Position numbers and translations under genes: made by a program. This document shows positions 1 through 6,424 of a DNA stretch of 8,650 bases, in pieces. Within the stretch, counting starts at the first letter, position 1; every line of letters starts with the position of its first letter. The notes beneath the pieces were generated by a model. That model was not told the DNA's origin. It made no database searches and saw nothing but the letters and a program-made list of their open reading frames with translations. The stretch comes from Caryophanales bacterium UBA5632 (GTDB lineage Bacteria; Bacillota_I; Bacilli_A; Izemoplasmatales; Hujiaoplasmataceae): contig DIJY01000086.1 of the NCBI GenBank assembly GCA_002421405.1, forward strand, positions 1-8,650. Direction: 5' to 3'.

Positions 1-186
1 TCAGCCATTATGGTGGCACTTATCATCTCGACTGTTTTAGGAGCATTAATTCCATTGATTATGAATAAATTTAAAATCGACCCAGCAGTTGCCTCGGGTC
101 CGTTTATTACCACCTTAAGTGACATTGTTACATTGACACTGTATTATTCCATCAGTTTGGCAATTTTATTGCCTTATTATATTTAA
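1..186 (+). CDS. mgtE: Magnesium transporter MgtE, C-terminal end (partial)
   Basis: The window opens inside this gene; 61 codons and a TAA stop are visible. MgtE is a homodimeric Mg2+ channel of the cytoplasmic membrane. The visible part covers the last two transmembrane helices. The segment around residues 18-41 of the fragment (LIPLIMNKFKIDPAVASGP, then FITTLSDI) matches the family's conserved pattern in which Pro, Asp-Pro-Ala and the Thr/Asp pair line the pore and bind Mg2+. The protein ends directly after the last helix, as is usual. yhbY follows after 14 bases with no terminator, so the two are probably co-transcribed. The N-terminal domain, CBS domains and any upstream Mg2+ riboswitch lie outside the window. 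The family call is firm even though only the end is seen. Confidence 0.9.
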   Translation, partial: SAIMVALIISTVLGALIPLIMNKFKIDPAVASGPFITTLSDIVTLTLYYSISLAILLPYYI

Positions 187-200
187 GAGAGAGGTTCATT

Positions 201-497
201 ATGAAACTAAACGGAAAACAAAAAAGCTATTTACGCGGTTTAGCTCAAACCATTAAACCGATGTTTCAAATTGGAAAAGAAGGATTGACACCAGAAGTTA
301 TTACAGCCATCATGAATTACATCACTAAGAACGAGTTAGGGAAAATAAACATTCTTGATACCTGCCCAGAAACCAAAGAAGAAATAGCATCGAAAATTGA
401 TGAAATTGGTTTGCAAGTTGTTCAAGTTATTGGCAACAATTTTGTTATATACAAGCGCAACAATAAAAAAGAAGATGGAATTCGGTTCCCACGATGA
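201..497 (+). CDS. yhbY: YhbY/YqeI-family CRM-domain RNA-binding protein
   Basis: This 98-residue protein is a stand-alone CRM (YhbY) domain. The family binds RNA and associates with the large ribosomal subunit or its precursors. Visible family marks are the basic N-terminus ending in LRGLAQTIKP, the GxxG-type loop IGKEGLT at about residues 24-30, the helix with KNELGKINIL at about 43-52, and the closing strand VVQVIGNNFVIYKR. Length is normal for the family. The ATG is set by a GAGAGG ribosome binding site ending 6 bases upstream. Its stop codon overlaps the surE start (ATGA), so the two genes are probably translationally coupled. In Bacillus the homologue yqeI lies in a different cluster, so this neighbourhood is less usual. 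The role is inferred from the family only. Confidence 0.92.
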   Translation: MKLNGKQKSYLRGLAQTIKPMFQIGKEGLTPEVITAIMNYITKNELGKINILDTCPETKEEIASKIDEIGLQVVQVIGNNFVIYKRNNKKEDGIRFPR

Positions 498-1225
498 AAA
501 AGATTTTACTGACGAATGATGACGGATATAATGCAGAAGGGATTCGAATCCTTTTTGAAAAATTACAAAAATACGGAGAAGTGACGCTCGTCGCCCCACA
601 TAATCATATGAGTGGCGCATCTGTCTCAAGAGTTTCGTGGTATGATACTAAAATTCATTTTCATGAAGCAAATATCTATTCTGTCGCAGGTACACCTGCT
701 GATGCGGTCCATTTTGCGCTATTTGGCTTAAAACTTCAACCCGATTTTATCGTTTCAGGCATCAACGATGGGCATAATATTGGCCTTGATACGATTTATT
801 CAGGGACCGTCGGTGCTGCAATGGAAGGTTTAAAAGGTGGTTATAAAGCTGTTGCTTTTAGCGCTGATTTTAAACATTTCGAACCCGTTATCGACGAATT
901 TGATCAGGTCATGGATTATATTTTAAAAAACGATTTAATGTCGACCGATTATATCTTGAATGTCAATTTTGTTTCTAAGAAATATACTAAAAGTTTAGGA
1001 ATCATGATTACGGATTTAGCTTTTCGCCCATCAAATCAATTTTATGTTGAAAGTGAACAAGGTGTGTTTCGTAACCGAAGATCCTTTATCCCTTATGAGT
1101 TTAAACCCCAAACCGATCAATGGGCTGCGGAAAACGGATATACCTCTATCACGCCTCTAAAATTAGGAAATCAAACCGATTTTGGTTTTAGTGAACTCAA
1201 AAAGAAGGTTGGTCAAGGTGAATAA
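494..1225 (+). CDS. surE: 5'/3'-nucleotidase SurE
   Basis: SurE is a cytoplasmic, metal-dependent phosphatase that dephosphorylates nucleoside 5'- and 3'-monophosphates. The 243 residues carry all metal-site positions of the family: Asp9 and Asp10 in LLTNDDG, Ser40 in APHNHMSG and Asn91 in SGINDGHN. The loop YSGTVGAAMEG (102-112) and AGTPADAVHFAL (65-76) are also typical. Length is near the usual 245-260. The ATG overlaps the yhbY stop by four bases and has only a weak, distant purine-rich stretch upstream, so initiation probably depends on ribosomes finishing yhbY. Its own end overlaps the start of the next small gene. SurE could supply nucleosides to salvage, which would fit the deo genes further down, but that link is inference. 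Confidence 0.96.
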   Translation: MKKILLTNDDGYNAEGIRILFEKLQKYGEVTLVAPHNHMSGASVSRVSWYDTKIHFHEANIYSVAGTPADAVHFALFGLKLQPDFIVSGINDGHNIGLDTIYSGTVGAAMEGLKGGYKAVAFSADFKHFEPVIDEFDQVMDYILKNDLMSTDYILNVNFVSKKYTKSLGIMITDLAFRPSNQFYVESEQGVFRNRRSFIPYEFKPQTDQWAAENGYTSITPLKLGNQTDFGFSELKKKVGQGE

Positions 1226-1400
1226 AAAAATCCAAATCTGGATTTTTACCGGATTTTATCTGTTAAATTTGATTGCGATTATTTTAGTGATTTGGTTGAT
1301 TAAACCGAATCCAGCTACGAATATCCTCTTATCATTTTATTTGTTAATCCTAACAGGTTTCTTTTCTTATGCAACCAGTCATTATCGTAAAAAGAAGTAG
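1218..1400 (+). CDS. Small two-helix membrane protein of unknown function
   Basis: I do not recognise this 60-residue protein. It begins with a short basic stretch (MNKKIQ), has two hydrophobic segments at about residues 7-27 and 34-53 separated by a KPNPATN turn, and ends in a very basic tail (HYRKKK). By the positive-inside rule both ends should be cytoplasmic, giving a helical hairpin. I chose the GTG at 1218 because AAAGAAGG at 1201-1208 sits 9 bases before it. A longer reading from TTG at 1182 would add 12 residues that are out-of-frame surE sequence and has no ribosome binding site. The start lies within the surE end (8-base overlap) and yggS follows closely, so it is embedded in the operon. 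Open reading and helix pattern support a real gene; the function is unknown. Confidence 0.7.
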   Translation: MNKKIQIWIFTGFYLLNLIAIILVIWLIKPNPATNILLSFYLLILTGFFSYATSHYRKKK

Positions 1401-1408
1401 GTGTGGTT

Positions 1409-2056
1409 ATGAACTTAAAAGCAAATCTTGATACCGTTCGAAGTCATTTTCATGGCCAGACTTTGGTTGCAGCGACAAAATATGTGGATGCGCCGACGAT
1501 TTTAGAGTTATATGCTCTTGGTGTGGAAGATGTTGGTGAAAATCGCGTCCAAGATTTTATAAGGAAGCAAGATTTATTAACTGATTTACCGATTAAGTGG
1601 CATTTTATTGGCCATCTTCAAACGAATAAAGTCAAGACTGTTATTAACCGAATTTCCTACTTGCACTCACTTGATAGTCTCAAACTAGCCAAAGAAATTC
1701 AAAAAGAACGAAAAACATCGCTTCCCTGTTTTGTTGAGGTTAAATTGACTGATGAACCGAATAAAACGGGAATTTTGCCTTCAGAGTTGCTTCAATTTGT
1801 TCATTCTTTAGTACAATATGATATAATAACGGTAGTCGGATTAATGGGAATGGCAAAAGCCAATGGCTCTGAAAAAGAAATCAAAGATAGTTTTAACTGC
1901 TTGCGTTCATTGCGTGATGATGTTACACGTTTAAATCTAGCATACGCACCCTGCAAATGGCTTTCCATGGGAATGTCCGATGATTATCAAATCGCAATCG
2001 AATGCGGAGCAACACATCTGCGTCTCGGTTCTATTCTTTATAGAAATGAGGAGTAA
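1409..2056 (+). CDS. yggS: YggS/YlmE-family pyridoxal phosphate homeostasis protein
   Basis: This single-domain alanine-racemase-fold protein binds pyridoxal 5'-phosphate (PLP) and helps keep free PLP and amino/keto-acid pools in balance; no catalytic activity is firmly established for the family. The PLP lysine is Lys24 in VAATKYV. Other signatures are VGENRVQDF (42-50), WHFIGHLQTNKVK (64-76), GLMGMAK (144-150) and SMGMSDDYQIAIECGAT (186-202) followed by HLRLGS. I start at the ATG at 1409, giving 215 residues, because AGGTG at 1399-1403 lies 5 bases upstream; a GTG at 1403 would add two residues but would overlap that site. It occupies the ylmE place before sepF and yggT in the Gram-positive division cluster. 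The PLP lysine and flanking motifs are intact, so it is probably functional. Confidence 0.95.
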   Translation: MNLKANLDTVRSHFHGQTLVAATKYVDAPTILELYALGVEDVGENRVQDFIRKQDLLTDLPIKWHFIGHLQTNKVKTVINRISYLHSLDSLKLAKEIQKERKTSLPCFVEVKLTDEPNKTGILPSELLQFVHSLVQYDIITVVGLMGMAKANGSEKEIKDSFNCLRSLRDDVTRLNLAYAPCKWLSMGMSDDYQIAIECGATHLRLGSILYRNEE

Positions 2057-2058
2057 CT

Positions 2059-2379
2059 ATGAGCTTATTTAACAAGAAAAATAATGAACCTGTTTCTGAT
2101 ATCGGTTTTGATGCTCTTAAATTTTTCAGAGTATCCGATTCTTCCAAAATTTATGAATACGCTGAGGAAGTCATGCATCGTGTTCCGATTGTCATTAATT
2201 TATCAGACTGTTTAATAACCGAAGCGAATGAGGTATTATTATTCTTAACCGGCGTTCTTTACGCTTGTGATGGTGAAATTGTTAAAATTCAGGACAAAAT
2301 CTATTTGTTGGCGCAAAAAAATGATTTGAACGGTCCGACCTTAAAACGATTTATCAGCGAATATAGTTCAAAAAAATAA
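2059..2379 (+). CDS. sepF: Cell division protein SepF (short form)
   Basis: SepF (YlmF) polymerises into rings, binds the C-terminal tail of FtsZ and tethers it to the membrane. The conserved SepF domain fills about residues 20-88: FFRVSDSSKIYEYAEEVM, then VPIVINLSD, the helix ending in FLTG (Gly65, matching the glycine needed for dimer packing) and the strand pair GEIVKIQDKIYLL. At 106 residues it is clearly shorter than the roughly 150 of Bacillus. The linker is almost gone and the N-terminus (MSLFNKKNN) offers only a minimal version of the amphipathic membrane-binding helix. GAGGAG at 2048-2053, 5 bases before the ATG, supports the start, and an in-frame stop follows two bases after yggS ends. 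Family membership is good; strength of membrane binding is uncertain. Confidence 0.85.
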   Translation: MSLFNKKNNEPVSDIGFDALKFFRVSDSSKIYEYAEEVMHRVPIVINLSDCLITEANEVLLFLTGVLYACDGEIVKIQDKIYLLAQKNDLNGPTLKRFISEYSSKK

Positions 2380-2380
2380 T

Positions 2381-2635
2381 ATGGATTATTTATATTTTAT
2401 TCTCTATTACGGCTATCTAGCGCTTAGAATCTATTTTTACATTATTTTGATTACCGTAATCCTAAGTTGGACACCCCTTGTGAATACTCGATTTTATCAA
2501 ATCTTATTAAAAATAACAGGTCCGTACTTGAACATTTTTCGGGGATGGATTGTGATTTCTAACATGGACTTTACCCCAATTCTTGGATTTATTTTATATC
2601 AAATTTTACTGAATTATATTGGGAGTCTTCTCTAG
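2381..2635 (+). CDS. yggT: YggT/YlmG-family membrane protein
   Basis: This 84-residue integral membrane protein has two hydrophobic segments, about residues 4-30 and 63-83. Between them are family signatures: ILSW (27-30), ITGPYLNIFRG (45-55) and DFTPILGF (63-70). YggT proteins (YlmG in Gram-positives) are linked genetically to cell division and, in plastids, to nucleoid distribution, but their molecular role is not settled. It starts one base after the sepF stop. No convincing ribosome binding site precedes the ATG (the upstream bases are mostly A and T), so it is probably translated by ribosomes that have just finished sepF. It is the last gene before the ileS promoter; I see no terminator after it, so transcription may run into the T-box leader. 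Confidence 0.88.
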   Translation: MDYLYFILYYGYLALRIYFYIILITVILSWTPLVNTRFYQILLKITGPYLNIFRGWIVISNMDFTPILGFILYQILLNYIGSLL

Positions 2636-2655
2636 TAATACTCGGTTGATTTATC

Positions 2656-2684
2656 TTGATTTTTACGAGCTTATACGTTATAAT
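2656..2684 (+). promoter_or_regulatory. SigA-type promoter for the T-box leader and ileS
   Basis: TTGATT (2656-2661) and TATAAT (2679-2684) are separated by exactly 17 bases. The -10 box is a perfect consensus and the -35 matches at four of six positions. Transcription would start near 2691, just where the T-box leader begins. This gives ileS its own control separate from the division genes upstream. Confidence 0.75.
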
Positions 2685-2690
2685 ATATTG

Positions 2691-2906
2691 AAATAAAGCG
2701 ATGATCGGGACAATACAATTCAATTTTGTTTATAGAGACCAAACGGTAGGTGAAAGTTTGGAGAAGATTGAAAATGTTATCCCCCGTGAGTGAACTGACG
2801 AATAAAGTAGTTTGTTCCGTAGCCAGCGTTAATGGTTTGAGTGCCGACATTGTCGGAACAAAAGGTGGTACCACGGTTAAAATCGTCCTTTTTGGATGAT
2901 TTTTTT
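2691..2906 (+). ncRNA. T-box leader RNA, tRNA-Ile responsive
   Basis: The leader senses uncharged tRNA and controls read-through into ileS. The T-box itself is AAAGGTGGTACCACGG (2861-2876), with UGGU at 2866-2869 complementary to an ACCA tRNA end, as for tRNA-Ile. Stem I parts visible are CGGG/CCCG (2706-2709 with 2783-2786) beside a TGA/TGA kink-turn-like area, TTCAAT/ATTGAA (2719-2724 with 2767-2772), AGAGA at about 2733-2737, and the distal hairpin CCAAAC/GTTTGG (2739-2744 with 2756-2761). ATC at 2779-2781, isoleucine, is the likely specifier codon, though the base after it is C where a purine is usual. Stem III is a perfect 9-bp pairing TTTGTTCCG/CGGAACAAA (2811-2819 with 2854-2862). The antiterminator pairs AAAAGG (2860-2865) with CCTTTT (2887-2892), leaving the UGGUACC bulge. 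It competes with the terminator that overlaps its 3' side. Confidence 0.95.
2879..2906 (+). terminator. T-box-controlled intrinsic terminator (attenuator) before ileS
   Basis: The 5' arm 2879-2888 (AAAATCGTCC) pairs with 2894-2903 (GGATGATTTT) around a TTTTT loop, ten pairs with one G-U, and runs into a T tract up to 2906. The 3' side of the antiterminator (ACG/CGT and CCTTTT) uses the same bases, so only one of the two structures can form. Uncharged tRNA-Ile would favour antitermination and ileS expression. Confidence 0.9.
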
Positions 2907-2926
2907 GTTTTATAGGAGGATTTAAA

Positions 2927-5662
2927 ATGGAAATGAAAAATTATAAAGATACATTATTAATGCCCCAAACCGAATTTCCAATGCGTGGGAATTTAGGACA
3001 AAAAGAACCATCTGTCCAAAAAAATTGGGAAGATATGGATTTATATGGCAAGTTGATGAAACAAAATGCCGATAAACCTTTTTTTGTTTTACACGATGGT
3101 CCTCCCTATGCCAATGGTTCAATCCATGCCGGAACCGCTCTTAATAAAACATTAAAAGATTTTGTTTTGCGTTTTAAAAATATGAATGGATTTAAGGCCC
3201 CTTATATTCCAGGTTGGGATACCCATGGACTGCCCATTGAAAATGCATTATCAAAAGATCGTAAAGTCGATCGAAAATCAATGCCAATCGCTGATTTTCG
3301 TAAATTATGCGCTCAATATGCCTTAGAACAAGTTGAGGTCCAAAAACAACAATTCCGCCGTTTAGGAATTTTAGGCGAATGGAATCATCCGTATTTAACA
3401 CTCGATAAAAGTTTCGAAGCCGCACAAATTCGTCTTTTTGGCGAAATGGTTGAAAAAGGACTGATTTACAAAGGCTTGAAACCGGTCTATTGGTCACCAT
3501 CTTCTGAATCGGCTTTGGCTGAAGCTGAAATTGAATATTATGATGTCATGAGTCCTTCCATTTATGTGGCGATGCCAATTGTCGATTCAAAGGGTTTATT
3601 ACCCAAAAATACAGAACTTATAATTTGGACGACAACTCCTTGGACCATTCCGGCTAACTTAGCGATTGCTTTAGGCCCTGATATTGAATACGTCTTAATT
3701 AAGTCCGATAATAATCGTCTCTTTGTCATTGCAAACTCACGCTTAGAATCCTTGAAAACAATTTTAGGATGGACAAAAGCAGAAGTTCAAAAAAGTTTCC
3801 GTGGGTTTGAACTTGAAGGCATTACCTATAAGCACCCACTCTATGATCGGGTATCACCTGTTATTTTAGGGGACCACGTCACGACCGAAGATGGTACTGG
3901 ACTTGTCCATACCGCTCCAGGGCATGGAGAAGACGACTTTATCGTTGGTCAAAAATATAATTTAGAAGTATTTTGTCCAGTTGACGAACACGGAAAAATG
4001 ATGAAATCAGCTGGTGCACGTTTTGAAGGCATGTTCGTTGATGACTGTAATGGCGAAGTCATTAAAGCATTAGAAGAAGTTAACGCGCTTTTATTCTCTG
4101 TTAAAATATCACATAGTTATCCCCACGACTGGAGAACAAAAAAACCAGTTATTTTTAGGGCGACGCCTCAATGGTTTGCATCCATTGATAAACTCAAAGG
4201 CGATATTATGAGAGCAATCCAAACCGTTAAATGGTATCCAAATTGGGGCGATGTCCGATTAGGAAACATGATTAAAGATCGTGGTTCGTGGTGCATTTCG
4301 CGTCAAAGAGCTTGGGGTGTTCCCATTCCAGCATTTTATACCGAAAAAGGAACAACGATTTTAAATAAAGAAGTTATTGACCATGTCGCTTCGATTTTTG
4401 CGGAAGAAGGATCCAATGCTTGGTTTGAAAAATCGGCCGCTGAATTGTTACCCAAAGGATTTACCCATCCAGATTCACCGAATAATGTCTTCGTGAAAGA
4501 AACAGACATTATGGATGTTTGGTTTGATTCGGGTTCGAGCCATCATGGCGCAATGATTGAACGTGGATTACCTTATCCCGCTGATTTATATTTAGAAGGA
4601 TCAGATCAATACCGCGGCTGGTTCAATAGTTCTTTAACGACTGGTATCGCGACGATGAATCAAAGCCCTTATAAAACGTTGGTTTCTCATGGCTTTATCA
4701 CCGATGGCGAAGGCCGGAAAATGTCAAAATCACTCGGTAACGTGGTAGACCCTAATAAAATTGCGAATACCCTTGGAGCTGACATTTTCCGCTTATGGGT
4801 TTCAAGCGTTGATTATCAATCCGATGTTCGTCTATCCGATGACTTGCTGAATCAAGTCTCGGAAACTTACCGAAAAATAAGAAATACTTTAAAATTCTTA
4901 CTTGGGAATATCGCTGACTTTGATTTCCATCACGATATGGTTCCTTATCATGAAATGGGAGATATCGACCGGTATATCCTGAAAAAACTAGATCACCTCA
5001 TTGAAGATGTCATTGCTGCCTATGATGACTTTCGTTTCGATGATGTCTACCGTAAAACAGCGAACTTTGTAACGTTCACAAGTGCATTTTATCTTGATTT
5101 TACAAAGGACGTATTATACATTGAAAAAATGGACGCTTTAAATCGAAGAAGCATTCAAACGGTCCTTTATATCATTACCGATGCCCTATTAAGATTACTT
5201 ACCCCCCTCATTCCTCATACCACGAGTGAAGCTTATGCTTATCTACCTCATAAAGACAAAGATGATGTTTACTTACTGTCGATGCCTTCGAGAATAAATG
5301 ATGATTGGAATAAAGAAGAACTCTATGATGATTTTATGTCGCTGAGAGAAGATGTTTTAAAAGCGTTAGAAGCGGCACGAAATGAGAAAATAATCGGTAA
5401 GAGTTTGAATGCCCACGTCATTTTATACCCTCGCGGAAAAGTTGTTGAACTACTAGAAAAACTTGATATTAACCTTGCACAAGTCTTTATCGTTTCAAAA
5501 CTTGAAGTTAAGAACGACAGTTTTGGAAATTACAAGGGAAACGATGTTTCAATCGATGTTTTGGCTTGTGAAGGCATCACATGTCAACGTTGTTGGCAAG
5601 TTGTACCTCAGGTTCACGAAGATGGACTTTGTGACCGCTGTGAAAGCATTTTAGAACAATAA
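2927..5662 (+). CDS. ileS: Isoleucyl-tRNA synthetase (bacterial type 1)
   Basis: IleRS charges tRNA-Ile with isoleucine and edits misactivated valine. Its 911 residues are close to the 920 of Bacillus. In order: N-terminal Rossmann half with DGPPYANGS and the class I signature (67-70); CP1 editing domain with WTTTPWTIPAN (234-244) and HTAPGHGEDDF (328-338, catalytic Asp336); WCISRQRAWGVPIP; KMSKS (598-602); helical anticodon-binding domain; and a C-terminal zinc site with Cys886, Cys889, Cys902 and Cys905. The C-terminal zinc module and KMSKS context mark the bacterial type 1 form. The odd point is that the HIGH signature reads His-Ala-Gly-Thr, so the fourth position is Thr rather than His. 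AGGAGG at 2914-2919, 7 bases before the ATG, fixes the start. Expression should be governed by the upstream T-box and the gene ends at its own terminator. Confidence 0.98.
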   Translation: MEMKNYKDTLLMPQTEFPMRGNLGQKEPSVQKNWEDMDLYGKLMKQNADKPFFVLHDGPPYANGSIHAGTALNKTLKDFVLRFKNMNGFKAPYIPGWDTHGLPIENALSKDRKVDRKSMPIADFRKLCAQYALEQVEVQKQQFRRLGILGEWNHPYLTLDKSFEAAQIRLFGEMVEKGLIYKGLKPVYWSPSSESALAEAEIEYYDVMSPSIYVAMPIVDSKGLLPKNTELIIWTTTPWTIPANLAIALGPDIEYVLIKSDNNRLFVIANSRLESLKTILGWTKAEVQKSFRGFELEGITYKHPLYDRVSPVILGDHVTTEDGTGLVHTAPGHGEDDFIVGQKYNLEVFCPVDEHGKMMKSAGARFEGMFVDDCNGEVIKALEEVNALLFSVKISHSYPHDWRTKKPVIFRATPQWFASIDKLKGDIMRAIQTVKWYPNWGDVRLGNMIKDRGSWCISRQRAWGVPIPAFYTEKGTTILNKEVIDHVASIFAEEGSNAWFEKSAAELLPKGFTHPDSPNNVFVKETDIMDVWFDSGSSHHGAMIERGLPYPADLYLEGSDQYRGWFNSSLTTGIATMNQSPYKTLVSHGFITDGEGRKMSKSLGNVVDPNKIANTLGADIFRLWVSSVDYQSDVRLSDDLLNQVSETYRKIRNTLKFLLGNIADFDFHHDMVPYHEMGDIDRYILKKLDHLIEDVIAAYDDFRFDDVYRKTANFVTFTSAFYLDFTKDVLYIEKMDALNRRSIQTVLYIITDALLRLLTPLIPHTTSEAYAYLPHKDKDDVYLLSMPSRINDDWNKEELYDDFMSLREDVLKALEAARNEKIIGKSLNAHVILYPRGKVVELLEKLDINLAQVFIVSKLEVKNDSFGNYKGNDVSIDVLACEGITCQRCWQVVPQVHEDGLCDRCESILEQ

Positions 5663-5670
5663 CGGAATCT

Positions 5671-5701
5671 AAGCCGATTAAACTTGATCGGCTTTTTCTT
5701 T
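5671..5701 (+). terminator. Intrinsic terminator after ileS
   Basis: A perfect 8-bp stem, AAGCCGAT (5671-5678) with ATCGGCTT (5687-5694), encloses an 8-base loop and is followed by TTTCTTT. It starts 8 bases after the ileS stop and separates ileS from the promoter of the deo unit. Confidence 0.93.
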
Positions 5702-5715
5702 GCCTTGAGATAAAA

Positions 5716-5744
5716 TTGACATTTTTAGTAAAAATTAGTATAAT
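5716..5744 (+). promoter_or_regulatory. Consensus SigA promoter for the yczE-like/deoC/deoD unit
   Basis: TTGACA (5716-5721) and TATAAT (5739-5744) are both perfect consensus with a 17-base spacer. The start of transcription would fall near 5751, leaving an untranslated leader of only about 17 bases that holds the ribosome binding site GGAGG (5757-5761). I see no clear operator palindrome around it. A repressor site could overlap the ATTAGTATAATTATCAT area, but this cannot be shown from the sequence. Confidence 0.88.
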
Positions 5745-5767
5745 TATCATACGATTGGAGGACCAAT

Positions 5768-6424
5768 TTGAAAACAAAAATTAACATTAATAACAGTATT
5801 TTATACGTTATTGGCTTATTTTTCATATCTATGGGCGTTGCCTTATCATTCAGACATGGTTATGGTGCAAGTAGCGCCGATAACCTTACTTATATACTTT
5901 CTGTTGTGTTCAACATGACTTTGGGAACATCAACATTTCTATTTAGCACTCTCATTATTATTTTATTGATTATTTCGTTTAAGAACTGGAAATTTCTATT
6001 TCTGTTCGTTCAAGTGTTGATATTATCACCCATGATTGATTTTTGGGATTTGATTATTTTTGCGAATCTATTCCCAGTTGGCTTCGAAAGGATTTTTATT
6101 CTTGTTTCATCGCTACTTGCACTGCCCTTAGGATGTGCTTTTCTCATTAAAAGCACATATCCGGCTGGGGTGTACGATGAATTAATGTTTTTTACTGCCC
6201 ATTTTACAAAGTTCAAATTAACAGTCTCAAGAATGCTCAATGAACTATTATTGGTCTTATTTGCCTTAATTATTAGTTTATCGACCGGAAATGGATATGG
6301 GTCGGTCAGCATTGGGACGTTAGCTTACGTTTTCAGTATCGGATACTTAATCAAATTTTATCTCTCGACATGGGAGATTATCACTAAAAGGAGGATTCAA
6401 AATGCAAGCAAATCAAATGATTGA
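5768..6424 (+). CDS. YczE/YyaS/YitT-like multi-spanning membrane protein
   Basis: This 218-residue protein is highly hydrophobic, with about five or six membrane segments (roughly residues 11-28, 50-70, 76-98, 107-127, 158-172 and 180-200). The first helix ends in SMGVALSFRHGYGASSADNL, resembling the glycine-rich pattern after helix 1 in YczE-type proteins, and NMTLGTST follows at 49-56 as in that family. The function of these proteins is unknown; a transport or sensory role is often guessed. It starts at TTG, supported by GGAGG six bases upstream and by the nearby promoter; no ATG fits better. The C-terminal 23 bases overlap deoC, whose AGGAGG site lies inside this gene. Being first in a deo operon hints at a link to deoxynucleoside or deoxyribose handling, but that is inference from position only. 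Confidence 0.72.
   Translation: MKTKININNSILYVIGLFFISMGVALSFRHGYGASSADNLTYILSVVFNMTLGTSTFLFSTLIIILLIISFKNWKFLFLFVQVLILSPMIDFWDLIIFANLFPVGFERIFILVSSLLALPLGCAFLIKSTYPAGVYDELMFFTAHFTKFKLTVSRMLNELLLVLFALIISLSTGNGYGSVSIGTLAYVFSIGYLIKFYLSTWEIITKRRIQNASKSND

Noticed and set aside
336..629. 97-residue open frame on the minus strand
   Set aside because: It lies antisense across yhbY and surE, has no recognisable motif or promoter, and both genes it opposes are well supported.
1182..1217. Upstream extension of the small membrane protein from a TTG
   Set aside because: The added residues are out-of-frame surE sequence with no ribosome binding site, whereas the GTG at 1218 has a well-spaced one.
1822..1827. 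TATAAT inside yggS as an internal promoter
   Set aside because: The only candidate -35 (TTGTTC at 1797) is weak and 19 bases away; chance matches are expected in AT-rich coding sequence.
2671..2874. 67-residue open frame on the minus strand across the T-box leader
   Set aside because: It is explained by the leader RNA structure on the plus strand and shows no protein motif.
3192..3500. 102-residue minus-strand open frame inside ileS
   Set aside because: It is a shadow of a highly conserved synthetase region with no independent support.
6010..6312. 100-residue minus-strand open frame inside the YczE-like gene
   Set aside because: It has no ribosome binding site or motif, and the plus-strand gene has a promoter, ribosome binding site and membrane-helix pattern.
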